Source of the DNA: Neobacillus citreus
GTDB lineage: Bacteria > Bacillota > Bacilli > Bacillales > Cytobacillaceae
Assembly: GCF_018343545.2 (NCBI RefSeq)
Contig: NZ_JAGYPE020000020.1
Coordinates: 16,627 to 80,626, forward strand
DNA length: 64,000 nucleotides
Direction: 5' to 3'
The notes beneath the pieces are model-generated. The model made no database searches and was not told where the DNA came from. It worked only from the letters and a program-made list of their open reading frames with translations. Positions 16,052 through 24,907 of the stretch are shown piece after piece (position 1 is the first letter of the stretch; each line of letters starts with the position of its first letter). The position numbers and the translations under genes are program-made.

Positions 16052-17653
16052 ATGAAAGCGAAAGTCATGGATGGCATGCAGCGCTTTTCAAAAGCGATGT
16101 TCATTCCGGTACTTATTTTGCCGATTGCGGGTATTTTAATTGCCCTGGGAAACTTATTAACGAATGTAAGATTATTGGAAGTTATCCCATTTTTAAATAA
16201 TCCGATCACAACAGGATTCGGGACCATCTTAACAGGATCATTGGTTTCGATTCTTGGTAACTTGGGACTCATCTTTTGTGTCGGGATCACGGTCGGTTTA
16301 GCGAATAAAGAAAAAGCGGTAGCTGGATTTACCGCATTGTTAGGCTATCTGGTGTTTGTCAATGCGATGAATAAATTTATGCAGCTGAGCGGGGTTCTTT
16401 ATGAAGGAGAAACCTTGCAAGGGACTGGACAAACTCTTGTATTAGGTGTGCAAATCCTGGACATGGGTGTGTTCCTGGGACTAATCCTCGGTATCATCAC
16501 TGCTATGGTCCATAACAAATTTATTGATACAGAATTCAATGGCGCTTTTCAGATTTACGGCGGTTCACGATTTGTCTTTATCGTTCTAATTCCAGTCGTT
16601 GTGCTATTATCTATCGCTCTTACATTTATTTGGCCATATTTCCAAACTGGCATTAATAAGCTTGGAACACTGATCAACCATAGCGGAAGCTTCGGAATTT
16701 TCTTATACGGAGCATTAGAACGTTTGTTAATTCCAACCGGATTACATCACCTTATCTATACACCATTTTTATACACAGAATTGGGCGGTACTGCTGAAGT
16801 TGGCGGCAAAGTATTCGAAGGGGCAAGAAATATTTATTATGCGGAAATTGCCGATCCAAGCGTAAAAGAGCTTTCCCCAAGCGTCGTATGGGATGCCCGC
16901 GGTATTTCCAAAATGTTTGGTTTAATCGGTGCTTGTTTAGCCATGTACCATACTGCGAAGCCTGAAAACAAAGCCAAGGTTAAAGCTATTTTGATTCCTG
17001 CTGCGGTTACATCTTTTATCGCAGGTGTTACAGAACCAATTGAATTTTCATTTATGTTTGTTGCACCATTACTATTTGTGGTTCACGCATGCTTAAGCGG
17101 TTTAGCAATGGTAACATTCCATCTATTTGATGTACGTGCGATTGGACCAAATGGAATGATTGACTTCTTACTATTCAATCTACCGCTCGGAATTCAAAAG
17201 ACACACTGGCCAATGTACATTTTAATCGGATTAATCTTCTTTGTGATCTATTACGTGGTCTTCCGCTTCTTGATTGTAAAATTCAACTTCAAAACAATCG
17301 GTAGAGAAGATGAAGGTAATGAGACGAAATTGTATTCAAAGAAAGATTACAAAGCAAAGAAAAGTGCAGGAACAGCTGGGGATCCTGTGCCGCAAGGAAA
17401 TGACGGAATTGCCCCTGTAATCGTCGATGCCTTGGGTGGAGCAAGCAATATTAATACTGTCACAAATTGTTATACACGACTTCGCTTAACTCTGGAGCAT
17501 CCTGAAAGGGTAAATGAAGATGTGTTGAAAAAAGAAACAGGTGCTAGCGGAGTTATTATTAAAGACAAAAATGTACAGGTTGTTTATGGCTTACAGGTAA
17601 CAAACATCCGTAAAGCGGTAGACAGCTACTTGGGATTAAGCACAAACGAATAG
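16052..17653 (+). CDS. PTS alpha-glucoside transporter subunit IICB (GlvC/MalP type)
   Basis: Membrane permease and phosphotransfer protein of 533 residues. The N-terminal IIC domain (about 1-420) has many helices and the IIC signature around LERLLIPTGLHHLIYTP; the C-terminal IIB domain carries the phosphorylated cysteine in NTVTNCYTRLRL (about Cys473). It takes up maltose or a similar alpha-glucoside and phosphorylates it. No IIA domain is attached; a separate IIA gene follows two genes on. The start is the ATG at 16052, set by AGGAGGGG; an upstream in-frame extension has no ribosome site. Confidence 0.9.
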   Translation: MKAKVMDGMQRFSKAMFIPVLILPIAGILIALGNLLTNVRLLEVIPFLNNPITTGFGTILTGSLVSILGNLGLIFCVGITVGLANKEKAVAGFTALLGYLVFVNAMNKFMQLSGVLYEGETLQGTGQTLVLGVQILDMGVFLGLILGIITAMVHNKFIDTEFNGAFQIYGGSRFVFIVLIPVVVLLSIALTFIWPYFQTGINKLGTLINHSGSFGIFLYGALERLLIPTGLHHLIYTPFLYTELGGTAEVGGKVFEGARNIYYAEIADPSVKELSPSVVWDARGISKMFGLIGACLAMYHTAKPENKAKVKAILIPAAVTSFIAGVTEPIEFSFMFVAPLLFVVHACLSGLAMVTFHLFDVRAIGPNGMIDFLLFNLPLGIQKTHWPMYILIGLIFFVIYYVVFRFLIVKFNFKTIGREDEGNETKLYSKKDYKAKKSAGTAGDPVPQGNDGIAPVIVDALGGASNINTVTNCYTRLRLTLEHPERVNEDVLKKETGASGVIIKDKNVQVVYGLQVTNIRKAVDSYLGLSTNE

Positions 17654-17686
17654 ATATTTTTACAGATAAAAACATGTAACAACTAG

Positions 17687-19048
<1,362 letters not shown>

Positions 19049-19050
19049 AA

Positions 19051-19079
19051 TGATGCATGGGGACGGTTCTTATGCATCA
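19051..19079 (+). repeat. REP-like element, copy B (complete palindrome)
   Basis: Arms TGATGCAT and ATGCATCA enclose GGGGACGGTTCTT. It starts three bases after the glvA-type stop codon region and is the most complete copy. Confidence 0.9.
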
Positions 19080-19130
19080 TCTGTAAGAATCGTTTCGATG
19101 GGTTTTCATAGTAATTTAATATAAGATGAA

Positions 19131-19169
19131 TGAAAGGCGAAAGAAGCGGAGAGCTTTTTCGCCTTTTCA
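19131..19169 (+). terminator. Hairpin between glvA-type and IIA genes
   Basis: GAAAGGCGAAA pairs with TTTTCGCCTTTTC around AAGC/GAGCTT. It ends in CAT, not a long T-run, so read-through into the IIA gene is possible. Confidence 0.65.
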
Positions 19170-19200
19170 TACGGGCATCTTGCGATAGGAGGATAATAGA

Positions 19201-19692
19201 ATGTTTAAAAAGCTATTTGGAAAAAAAGAGACAACAATGACACTTGTTTCTCCGATTACAGGAAAAGTGGTCAAAATTGAAGATGTTCCTGATCAGGTGT
19301 TCAGCCAAAAAATGATTGGTGACGGGATTGCAGTTGAGCCAACTGAAGGAGTAGTCGTAGCGCCGATGGACGGTGAGATTGCGCAAATTTTTCCAACCAA
19401 TCATGCTGTTGGAATTCGCAGCAAAGATGGCTTGGAAATCCTCATTCATATCGGAATGGAAACGGTCGCGATGGGTGGAGAAGGCTTTGAAGGTCATGTA
19501 AAACAAGGTGATCAAGTTAAAGCGGGTGACAAGCTTGTTACCTTTGACGTGGAGTTGGTCAAGGAAAAAGCAGAAAGCATTATTTCGCCAGTTGTGATTA
19601 CAAACTTTGATGCAGTCGACACTTTAACTAAAACGGAGGAAACCTCAGTTACACGTGGGGGATCTGTTTTGTTGCAGGTGAAAATGAAGTAG
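19201..19692 (+). CDS. PTS glucose-type IIA component
   Basis: A 163-residue soluble IIA(Glc) domain. The phosphorylated histidine is in LEILIHIGMETV (His83) and the partner histidine in TNHAVGIRS (His68), exactly as in IIAGlc proteins. It passes phosphate from HPr to the IIB domain of the permease encoded upstream, which lacks its own IIA. The first dozen residues (MFKKLFGKKETT) are a short basic lead. RBS AGGAGGATAATAG. A degraded duplicate of this gene's 3' part lies at about 21.8 kb. Confidence 0.9.
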   Translation: MFKKLFGKKETTMTLVSPITGKVVKIEDVPDQVFSQKMIGDGIAVEPTEGVVVAPMDGEIAQIFPTNHAVGIRSKDGLEILIHIGMETVAMGGEGFEGHVKQGDQVKAGDKLVTFDVELVKEKAESIISPVVITNFDAVDTLTKTEETSVTRGGSVLLQVKMK

Positions 19693-19751
19693 AAATAAGA
19701 CTCGTTGTTGGGTTAGAAAGTTGTGTTACAAGAGAACTCTACAAAATATTG

Positions 19752-19787
19752 CAAAAAGACCAAACGTATATACGTTGGTCTTTTTTT
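19752..19787 (+). terminator. Terminator after PTS IIA gene
   Basis: AAAAAGACCAA-ACGTATATACGT-TTGGTCTTTTTTT type stem with a seven-T tail. Confidence 0.88.
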
Positions 19788-19921
19788 ATTACTTTTTCAT
19801 ATCACATCGTATAATTCATAGGATTTCCCTTATGGTGTTTACCAGGGAAAAATCCCATTTATATTAAGGATTTTTCATTAATATTTGTTTCGCTTAAGGC
19901 GAATTAAAATGGGCAAGAAAA

Positions 19922-20458
19922 TTATGCTTCTACTTTTGATGGCTGAAGAACGAAATCAACATATGCTTTAGCATTTTCGGCAAGTTCTCGATCTGAGACA
20001 TGCATAACACCATTTAACACAAACAATGGTAGAAACTTCGTGCCAATGAGATTGCTAGTTTGCTGTAAAGGAGTTGTTAAGGTCTCCATGCTAAAATGAT
20101 TATAGCCTTTAGGCTGATAAGATTCTTCCGGTCCAAAGGTTGAAATCGCAAGACCTAGTTCTTTACCGTGAAGCTTGTCGCCGCCTGGGCCATAGGCCCA
20201 GCCGTAAGAGAGCACTTCATCCTGCCATTTTTTTAACAAAGAGGGCGTGCTGTACCAGTAGAATGGAAACTGAAGAATAATACGATTATGTGATTCTAAT
20301 AGGCTTTGTTCGTGTGCTACATTAATTTTCCCGTCTGGATAAGTCTGATAAAGAGTATGAATCGTAATGTTTTCGTGTTTTTTCAACTCCTGCATCCAAG
20401 TGCGGTTAATTCGAGATTGTTCCAAATTTGGGTGGGTGATAATTACAAGAGTTTTCAT
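19922..20458 (-). CDS. NAD(P)H-dependent quinone/flavin oxidoreductase (flavodoxin-like)
   Basis: A 178-residue enzyme of the MdaB/KefF/YwrO flavodoxin-like fold group. The start MKTLVIITHPNLEQSRINR is the FMN/FAD phosphate loop, and LQFPFYWYSTPSLLKKWQDEV is the typical active-site helix; YGPGGDKLHGKELGLAISTFG follows. It should reduce quinones by two electrons using NAD(P)H. It is the last gene of a MarR-SDR-reductase set, with one copy of the shared 16-bp operator 50 bases upstream of its start, and RBS AAGGAGACTTACAA. Confidence 0.87.
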   Translation of the reverse strand: MKTLVIITHPNLEQSRINRTWMQELKKHENITIHTLYQTYPDGKINVAHEQSLLESHNRIILQFPFYWYSTPSLLKKWQDEVLSYGWAYGPGGDKLHGKELGLAISTFGPEESYQPKGYNHFSMETLTTPLQQTSNLIGTKFLPLFVLNGVMHVSDRELAENAKAYVDFVLQPSKVEA

Positions 20459-20507
20459 TTGTAAGTCTCCTTTTTGATTTCAATTATTGTTTCATCGGGA
20501 TTTTTTT

Positions 20508-20523
20508 ATTTGTATATGCAAAT
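20508..20523. promoter_or_regulatory. MarR-type operator copy 1
   Basis: ATTTGTATATGCAAAT, an imperfect palindrome in front of the quinone reductase gene. The same 16-mer occurs at 21207 and, as its reverse complement, at 21693. Confidence 0.8.
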
Positions 20524-20539
20524 GAAAGCTTAAAAAATT

Positions 20540-21187
20540 TTACTTTTCTTCAAATATAATTTCTGTTTCCGTTTGATTTTCGTACATGCTATAAAATGTA
20601 TTCGCAATATTTTCAGGTGAGAAATAGGTTCCTTCTTGAACAAACCCTTTAATCGTTAACGTTCCAACATAAATTCCTTTTAGACTCAATTCTTGGTGCA
20701 AGCTGTATGCTAAATTTCTAATACCTGCTTTTCCAATTGCTAATGAAGCATAATCAGGATAGGGGTGAAGAGCTAATCCGCCGCCCGTTAACAAAATAGT
20801 TCCATTTTCCATATGGGGAATTACTTCTTTAACGCTGGTAAGAGCTCCTGCTACACTGATTTTAAAATCTTCCACTAATTGATCCACGCTTAATGTTGTT
20901 GGTTTGCCTGGTCTTCCTGCGGCAGCATTGTATAAGAGTACATCAATTTTTCCGTAAGTCTTAATGACTGTCTCAATGGCGGTTTTTAAAGATTCTTCTG
21001 AGGAGACATCCCCTGGGAATCCTGTTGCTTCAATCCCATCATTTTTAAGTTCATTTTCATATTTTTGTAATGACTCCATGCTGCGGGAAATAAGAGCAAC
21101 TTTAAAGCCTTCTTTTCCGAATTTTCTTGCTGTATTTAAGCTAATCCCAGGTCCAACACCGACAATTAGCAATATCTTATCTGACAT
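20540..21187 (-). CDS. Atypical short-chain dehydrogenase/reductase
   Basis: A 215-residue SDR with an NAD(P) loop of the form VGVGPGISLNTARKFG instead of the classic TGxxxGxG, and NAA at LLYNAAAGRPG. The catalytic YxxxK is not intact: the lysine is in AIGKAGIRN, but four residues before it is Leu. This marks an atypical SDR subgroup and makes classical dehydrogenase chemistry uncertain. It lies between the MarR regulator (51 bases upstream) and the quinone reductase (81 bases downstream), with the shared operator before its start. It probably belongs to a quinone or electrophile stress response. Confidence 0.8.
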   Translation of the reverse strand: MSDKILLIVGVGPGISLNTARKFGKEGFKVALISRSMESLQKYENELKNDGIEATGFPGDVSSEESLKTAIETVIKTYGKIDVLLYNAAAGRPGKPTTLSVDQLVEDFKISVAGALTSVKEVIPHMENGTILLTGGGLALHPYPDYASLAIGKAGIRNLAYSLHQELSLKGIYVGTLTIKGFVQEGTYFSPENIANTFYSMYENQTETEIIFEEK

Positions 21188-21206
21188 AACAACAGCCTCC
21201 TAGTTT

Positions 21207-21222
21207 ATTTGTATATGCAAAT
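21207..21222. promoter_or_regulatory. MarR-type operator copy 2
   Basis: The same 16-mer ATTTGTATATGCAAAT, 20 bases before the SDR gene start. Confidence 0.8.
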
Positions 21223-21237
21223 GAGAGGATAAAAAAA

Positions 21238-21672
21238 TTATTGTTCTTTTTCTAGCTTATTGCTTGATTCATGAAGCATTTTACTTAAATCCTTACTGAA
21301 CTCGCGTCCTAAGACTTCGGAATAGCTGTTAAACAATTCTTTTAAAGACACCCGAAATTGATGGTACACTTTTTCTCCTTCTTCAGTTAAAGAGATAAAT
21401 GTTTGTTTTCCATCCATTTTTTTGGTCACCAGTTTTAATTTTTCAAGTTTCTCAATAAACCTCGTACTGGTCGAAGGTGCAATGGATAACTTGTGGCATA
21501 GTTCCTTCTGCGTGATTTCCGGATGGAAATTTACAATCATAATCATGTAAAGATATGAAGGTGCTAGGTCACCAAAATCAAATGTTTTTTCGGCTAATTT
21601 TGTAATGTTACGAGCAAACCGGCTGGCTGTAAAGTAAAGACAATGAATTAATACCTGTTCTTCTTCATTCAT
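21238..21672 (-). CDS. MarR family transcriptional regulator
   Basis: A 144-residue winged-helix regulator. The recognition region ITQKELCHKLSIAPSTSTRFIEKLEKLKLVTKK and the wing DGKQTFISLTEEGEKVYHQF are typical MarR features. Two cysteines (about 10 and in ELCHKL) might sense electrophiles or quinones, which is only a guess. It is first in a three-gene set with an SDR and a quinone reductase and should repress itself and both downstream genes through the repeated palindrome. Confidence 0.87.
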   Translation of the reverse strand: MNEEEQVLIHCLYFTASRFARNITKLAEKTFDFGDLAPSYLYMIMIVNFHPEITQKELCHKLSIAPSTSTRFIEKLEKLKLVTKKMDGKQTFISLTEEGEKVYHQFRVSLKELFNSYSEVLGREFSKDLSKMLHESSNKLEKEQ

Positions 21673-21692
21673 TTGATCAAATCCTTATATTC

Positions 21693-21708
21693 ATTTGCAT
21701 ATACAAAT
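21693..21708. promoter_or_regulatory. MarR-type operator copy 3
   Basis: ATTTGCATATACAAAT, exact reverse complement of copies 1 and 2, 21 bases before the marR-type start. Confidence 0.82.
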
Positions 21709-21741
21709 TAACACGAAATTACGTTAAGGTCAACTAAATTA

Positions 21742-21770
21742 TGATACATGGGGACGGTTCTTATGCATCA
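21742..21770 (+). repeat. REP-like element, copy C
   Basis: TGATACAT, GGGGACGGTTCTT, ATGCATCA: one mismatch from copy B in the left arm. Confidence 0.88.
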
Positions 21771-21888
21771 TTTTCAAGAATCGCTCGATGAGTCTTCACA
21801 GAAATTTAATTTCATTATTATTGAATGAAAGGCGAATAAATCGGAAAGCATTATTTCGCCAATTGGATTACAAATATTGGTGCAGCCA
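21742..21888 (+). pseudogene. Decayed, internally deleted duplicate of the glvA-IIA intergenic region and IIA 3' part
   Basis: From the REP-like copy C onward the sequence follows 19051 to about 19150 (for example AAGAATCG, CGATG, TTTAAT, GAATGAAAGGCGAA), then jumps to a match of 19571-19618 in the PTS IIA gene (GAAAGCATTATTTCGCCA, GATTACAAA, TGCAG). The junction lies where the two source sites look alike (CGGAGAGC and CAGAAAGC). It encodes no usable protein. Confidence 0.75.
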
Positions 21889-22032
21889 TCCATCCATTTC
21901 AAACTTGAAATTGTCAAAAAAACGATTAATCTCGATGGATTTATAAAGATAATAGTTTTTATCAAGGAAAACTTTTTGCATTAAGGAAACTTTTTAGGGG
22001 AATTAAATAATATAAGAATAAAGGGAGTGATA
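21889..22032. other. AT-rich spacer after duplicated segment
   Basis: No homology that I can see to the rest of the window; ends in the AAAGGGAGTG ribosome site of a small frame. Confidence 0.5.
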
Positions 22033-22161
22033 ATGGTGTTTCCATCTAAACGAATTAAGAAAAAAATCCTATTACATTCCTACTTATGTAAAGTGTTAGG
22101 GATTATTAGTGACCAAGAATATAATACAATTGTAAACAATATCAGTTCTCACGAACATTAA
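22033..22161 (+). CDS. Small basic protein of 42 residues, unknown
   Basis: A short frame starting ATG with a strong AAAGGGAGTGATA ribosome site. The product begins MVFPSKRIKKKILLHSYL and ends in NNISSHEH; it is basic at the N-terminus and has no signal peptide. The segment LGIISDQEYNTIVNNI resembles the short C-terminal helix of SHOCT-like domains only by general pattern. It stands alone between a decayed duplicate and a terminator. Support comes from the ribosome site and placement only. Confidence 0.4.
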   Translation: MVFPSKRIKKKILLHSYLCKVLGIISDQEYNTIVNNISSHEH

Positions 22162-22231
22162 CTATAGATGAAAAAGATGTTAAGAACACTATGACAGCTT
22201 CTTATTCAGCGTACAATTCAGAAGAGATAAA

Positions 22232-22264
22232 GAAGAGAGAGATGGAAAATCCATCTCTCTCTTC
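22232..22264. terminator. Terminator between small frame and transporter gene
   Basis: GAAGAGAGAGATGGA pairs perfectly with TCCATCTCTCTCTTC around AAA. It works for the minus-strand transporter gene, followed there by TTTATC. Confidence 0.85.
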
Positions 22265-22271
22265 AATGAAA

Positions 22272-22988
22272 CTACTGTATCCAAAGTTTAAATAACCCTT
22301 CAGTTACCCCTAGGTCGTACATATAAAATATCCCAAACACGATACTAATCAAGCCAGTTATTTGAGTAAGTGATTTATTTAGCCCAACTTTTTTGGAGCT
22401 AAAAACGAAAGGAATTCCGATAATGGTGGTAAAGAAAAGCATTCCAATTATGGTTCCTACACCGAATATAAGGATATAAAGGGCCGCTTCCCAAACACTA
22501 TGAACGGTACTCATGGTTAAAAGAACCATAGCACCAGATCCTGCAAGACCATGAATTAAGCCAATCACCATGGACTTTAAGTATGAGACATTTTGATGTT
22601 TATGTTTATGTCCGTGTTTTCCCATATGAGTATGAGAGTGAACATGTTTATGTTCTTCTCCATGGTGTTCATGCTGATGTATGTGGATACTCTTAAATGA
22701 AAGGACAGTTGAAACTCCGAGATAAACAAGCATGATACCAACTAAAAATTCTAATGACATCGCCCATTTTTCAGGTATTTCGCCTTTCATAAGAATAATG
22801 ATAATCCCGATAATAAATAATGTAGCAGTATGACCAATTCCCCAGAATACTCCTGCTAAAGACGAACGTAATAATTTTTTACTTTGACTAGCAATGGTAG
22901 ATACAGCAATCACATGGTCTGGTTCTATTGCGTGCTTGATACCCAGCACAAATCCTAAAGCAAGAATGGATAGAAAACCTACCTCCAT
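22272..22988 (-). CDS. NiCoT/UreH-like nickel-cobalt transporter family protein
   Basis: A membrane protein of 238 residues with about six helices. The first helix carries H19-AIEP-D24-H25, the HX4DH signature of nickel/cobalt permeases (NicO/NiCoT/UreH). A histidine-rich loop (IHIHQHEHHGEEHKHVHSHTHMGKHGHKHKH, with more than a dozen His) sits between helices 3 and 4 and should bind metal. It acts in the cell membrane as a metal importer or exporter. No urease or hydrogenase genes are near. RBS AAGGAGGTT. Confidence 0.8.
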   Translation of the reverse strand: MEVGFLSILALGFVLGIKHAIEPDHVIAVSTIASQSKKLLRSSLAGVFWGIGHTATLFIIGIIIILMKGEIPEKWAMSLEFLVGIMLVYLGVSTVLSFKSIHIHQHEHHGEEHKHVHSHTHMGKHGHKHKHQNVSYLKSMVIGLIHGLAGSGAMVLLTMSTVHSVWEAALYILIFGVGTIIGMLFFTTIIGIPFVFSSKKVGLNKSLTQITGLISIVFGIFYMYDLGVTEGLFKLWIQ

Positions 22989-23462
22989 TAAATAACCTCC
23001 TTAAAAATAGTAAAAAGCAAACACCATATATTTGTTTGTTGGATGGAATTTCAAAAGAATTTAGAATGGTTATAAGCATTAATCAATAATATCATAGAAT
23101 GGATTATCTTTATTGATAAAATTGTTAAATGATAATCAACAATTTTTATAGATTTGTTGAGTAAACAACGAAATGAGTTTTTTTAACCATTGAAAGCATC
23201 TTGGTTCTATTTATAATGATAAACAGACGTTGATTAATCTTGCTAAGAGAGAGCCTAGTATTAATGAATAGAACACACTAATTAATTTTACTATATCGGT
23301 GTGCCTCTTTTATTAATGATATGTTAACTTCAGGCATTCCCTATATTAGCGAGAATCTTAAATAATAAATTTAAACAAACGGGGACAATAAATTAGGCAG
23401 ACGTCGGCGCCCTTGTAGAAAGGATTAACTAAATAGAAAGATTTGTCTATAGGAGGAAACCA
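22989..23462. other. Long divergent intergenic region holding a duplicated TetR-type promoter segment
   Basis: Positions 23131-23238 match 24716-24824, the region in front of the TetR gene. The remaining sequence is AT-rich with no coding frame; it ends in AGGAGG (23451-23456) for the acetyltransferase. Confidence 0.7.
23131..23238. repeat. Duplicated promoter/operator segment, copy 1
   Basis: About 107 bases, roughly 80 percent identical by eye to 24716-24824. Shared blocks include GATAATCAACAATTTT, GATTTGTTGAGTAA, CAACGAA, TTTAACCATTGAAAG, TATAAAC-like and GTTGATTAATC. Palindromic GTTGA(T/G)TAATCAAC-like sites are candidate TetR operators. Confidence 0.8.
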
Positions 23463-24032
23463 ATAGATATTCATGATTTCTTAGCACACTTAAACCAAGG
23501 TAAAGCAGTTGAGGGCGGTTCGGAAATGCACCAGATGATGCACAATCTTTCGCAGGAAGCATTGAAGTTAACCGCCGAGCTGAACGGACATTATCATACT
23601 CCGGAAGAAATTCGAGAATTGTTTTCTCAGTTGACAGGTAAACCGGTAGATAAAGCATTTGCAATGTTTCCTCCTTTTTATACAGATTGCGGGAAGAACA
23701 TCACTGTCGGCAAAAATGTCTTTATAAACTCGGGCTGCCGGTTTCAGGATCAGGGCGGCATTACGATTGGTGATGGTGTTCTCATCGGACATAATGTCGT
23801 GTTGGCTACTCTCAATCACGACATTGATCCGAAAAAGCGCAGTACTTTGCAACCTGCACCAATTGTGATTGGTAACAATGTCTGGGTGGGAGCAAATGCC
23901 ACTGTGGTCCCTGGTGTGACCATTGGTGATGGTACCATCATCGCCGCAGGTGCAGTTGTGACCAAAGATGTACCTGAAAATGTCATTGTAGGCGGTGTGC
24001 CTGCAAAAAAGATCAAAATCAACGAAACCTAA
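23463..24032 (+). CDS. Sugar O-acetyltransferase (maltose/galactoside type), apparent ATA start
   Basis: Left-handed beta-helix hexapeptide acetyltransferase; about 189 residues from 23463. The C-terminal two thirds carry the repeats ([42 protein letters not shown] with the catalytic His, [40 protein letters not shown]). The conserved N-terminal segment [18 protein letters not shown] of this subfamily is in frame upstream of the first ATG (23526), and a perfect AGGAGG lies six bases before an ATA codon at 23463. So the true start seems to be ATA, a mutated ATG, or the gene now begins at 23526 without a good ribosome site. Confidence 0.72.
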   Translation: MDIHDFLAHLNQGKAVEGGSEMHQMMHNLSQEALKLTAELNGHYHTPEEIRELFSQLTGKPVDKAFAMFPPFYTDCGKNITVGKNVFINSGCRFQDQGGITIGDGVLIGHNVVLATLNHDIDPKKRSTLQPAPIVIGNNVWVGANATVVPGVTIGDGTIIAAGAVVTKDVPENVIVGGVPAKKIKINET

Positions 24033-24087
24033 TAGAAGCAATTCTGTTTTTTAATAAATTAAAAAAACATATGAGAATGAGATAAAA

Positions 24088-24135
24088 GAGGGCGTCTAAA
24101 AGCTTTGACCTGCTTTTTGGACACCCTCATTTTTT
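24088..24135 (+). terminator. Terminator after acetyltransferase
   Basis: GAGGGCGTCTAAAAGC and GCTTTTTGGACACCCTC form an imperfect stem followed by eight T. Confidence 0.8.
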
Positions 24136-24145
24136 TTATTGACCC

Positions 24146-24694
24146 CTATTCCAGGTTTCTGTCCAACAATGCCCCCGTCTGCTCTGCCATTACACGAGCT
24201 GACAAAGGCATTCCATTCTTGAACCACCATTCCACTGCCCCAACGACCGCTGAACCAAAAAATTGAAGAATAACATCTTCACTTAATCCTTGATTTTTCC
24301 CTTCGGTTGTCTCCACTTCAGCTCTAAACTCTTGAATAACTAAATCGAGAAAACGACTTCGGAAATAGGGTGCACCTTTACTGGCTAACATCGTTGAAAA
24401 AAATAAATAATGACGCTCAAAGTATTCGTACCAGACATAATTTCCTTCTTGAAACGTCATCTCAGCCGCCAATTGGCATAGTTCTCGGAGATTGTCCATA
24501 TGTTCTTCAATCATCTTATCCAAGAGGTCGTATTTATCGGTGTAATGAAGATAGATGGTTCCTCTATTAACATCTGCTCTGTCAGCAATATCCTGAATGG
24601 TAATGTCGTCAAAGCTTTTTTCAGCCATCAGTTCGGTTACAGCATTTTTGATTGCTACTTGGCTTTTGGCTATTCTTCTATCTACTTTAGGCAT
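24146..24694 (-). CDS. TetR/AcrR family regulator
   Basis: A 182-residue TetR regulator from the ATG at 24694 (MPKVDRRIAKSQVAIKNAV). The HTH is DDITIQDIADRADVNRGTIYLHYTDKYDLLDKM at about residues 27-60, and the C-terminal domain resembles the TetR_C_7/DhaS-like group (FFGSAVVGAVEWWFKNGMP). An upstream in-frame extension of 44 residues runs over the operator region and is unlikely. It is divergent from a CMD-aldo-keto reductase operon and should repress itself and those genes, and possibly the acetyltransferase through the duplicated promoter segment. Confidence 0.82.
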   Translation of the reverse strand: MPKVDRRIAKSQVAIKNAVTELMAEKSFDDITIQDIADRADVNRGTIYLHYTDKYDLLDKMIEEHMDNLRELCQLAAEMTFQEGNYVWYEYFERHYLFFSTMLASKGAPYFRSRFLDLVIQEFRAEVETTEGKNQGLSEDVILQFFGSAVVGAVEWWFKNGMPLSARVMAEQTGALLDRNLE

Positions 24695-24715
24695 TTCATT
24701 CACCAGTCTTTCTAA

Positions 24716-24826
24716 GATAATCAACAATTTTAATTGATTTGTTGAGTAATCAACGAATTGCGTTATTTTAACCATTGAAAGTATGAAGGACTTTTTTATA
24801 ATTATAAACAGTTGTTGATTAATCAA
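24716..24826. promoter_or_regulatory. TetR-type operator region, copy 2 of duplicated segment
   Basis: Holds TCAACAA-N11-TTGTTGA, TTGAGTAATCAA and the perfect 12-bp palindrome TTGATTAATCAA (24815-24826), between the divergent tetR-type and CMD genes. Confidence 0.7.
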
Positions 24827-24907
24827 TCAATATTAATTTTTTAAGCAGCATGTTTTATATGTCTTGGAATATTAAAAGTAAACTTTCTTCAAACTGGAGG
24901 CTTAGTT

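Noticed and set aside
24695..24826. N-terminal extension of the TetR gene by 44 residues
   Set aside because: It would translate the operator region; the conserved TetR start MPKVDRR lies at 24694.
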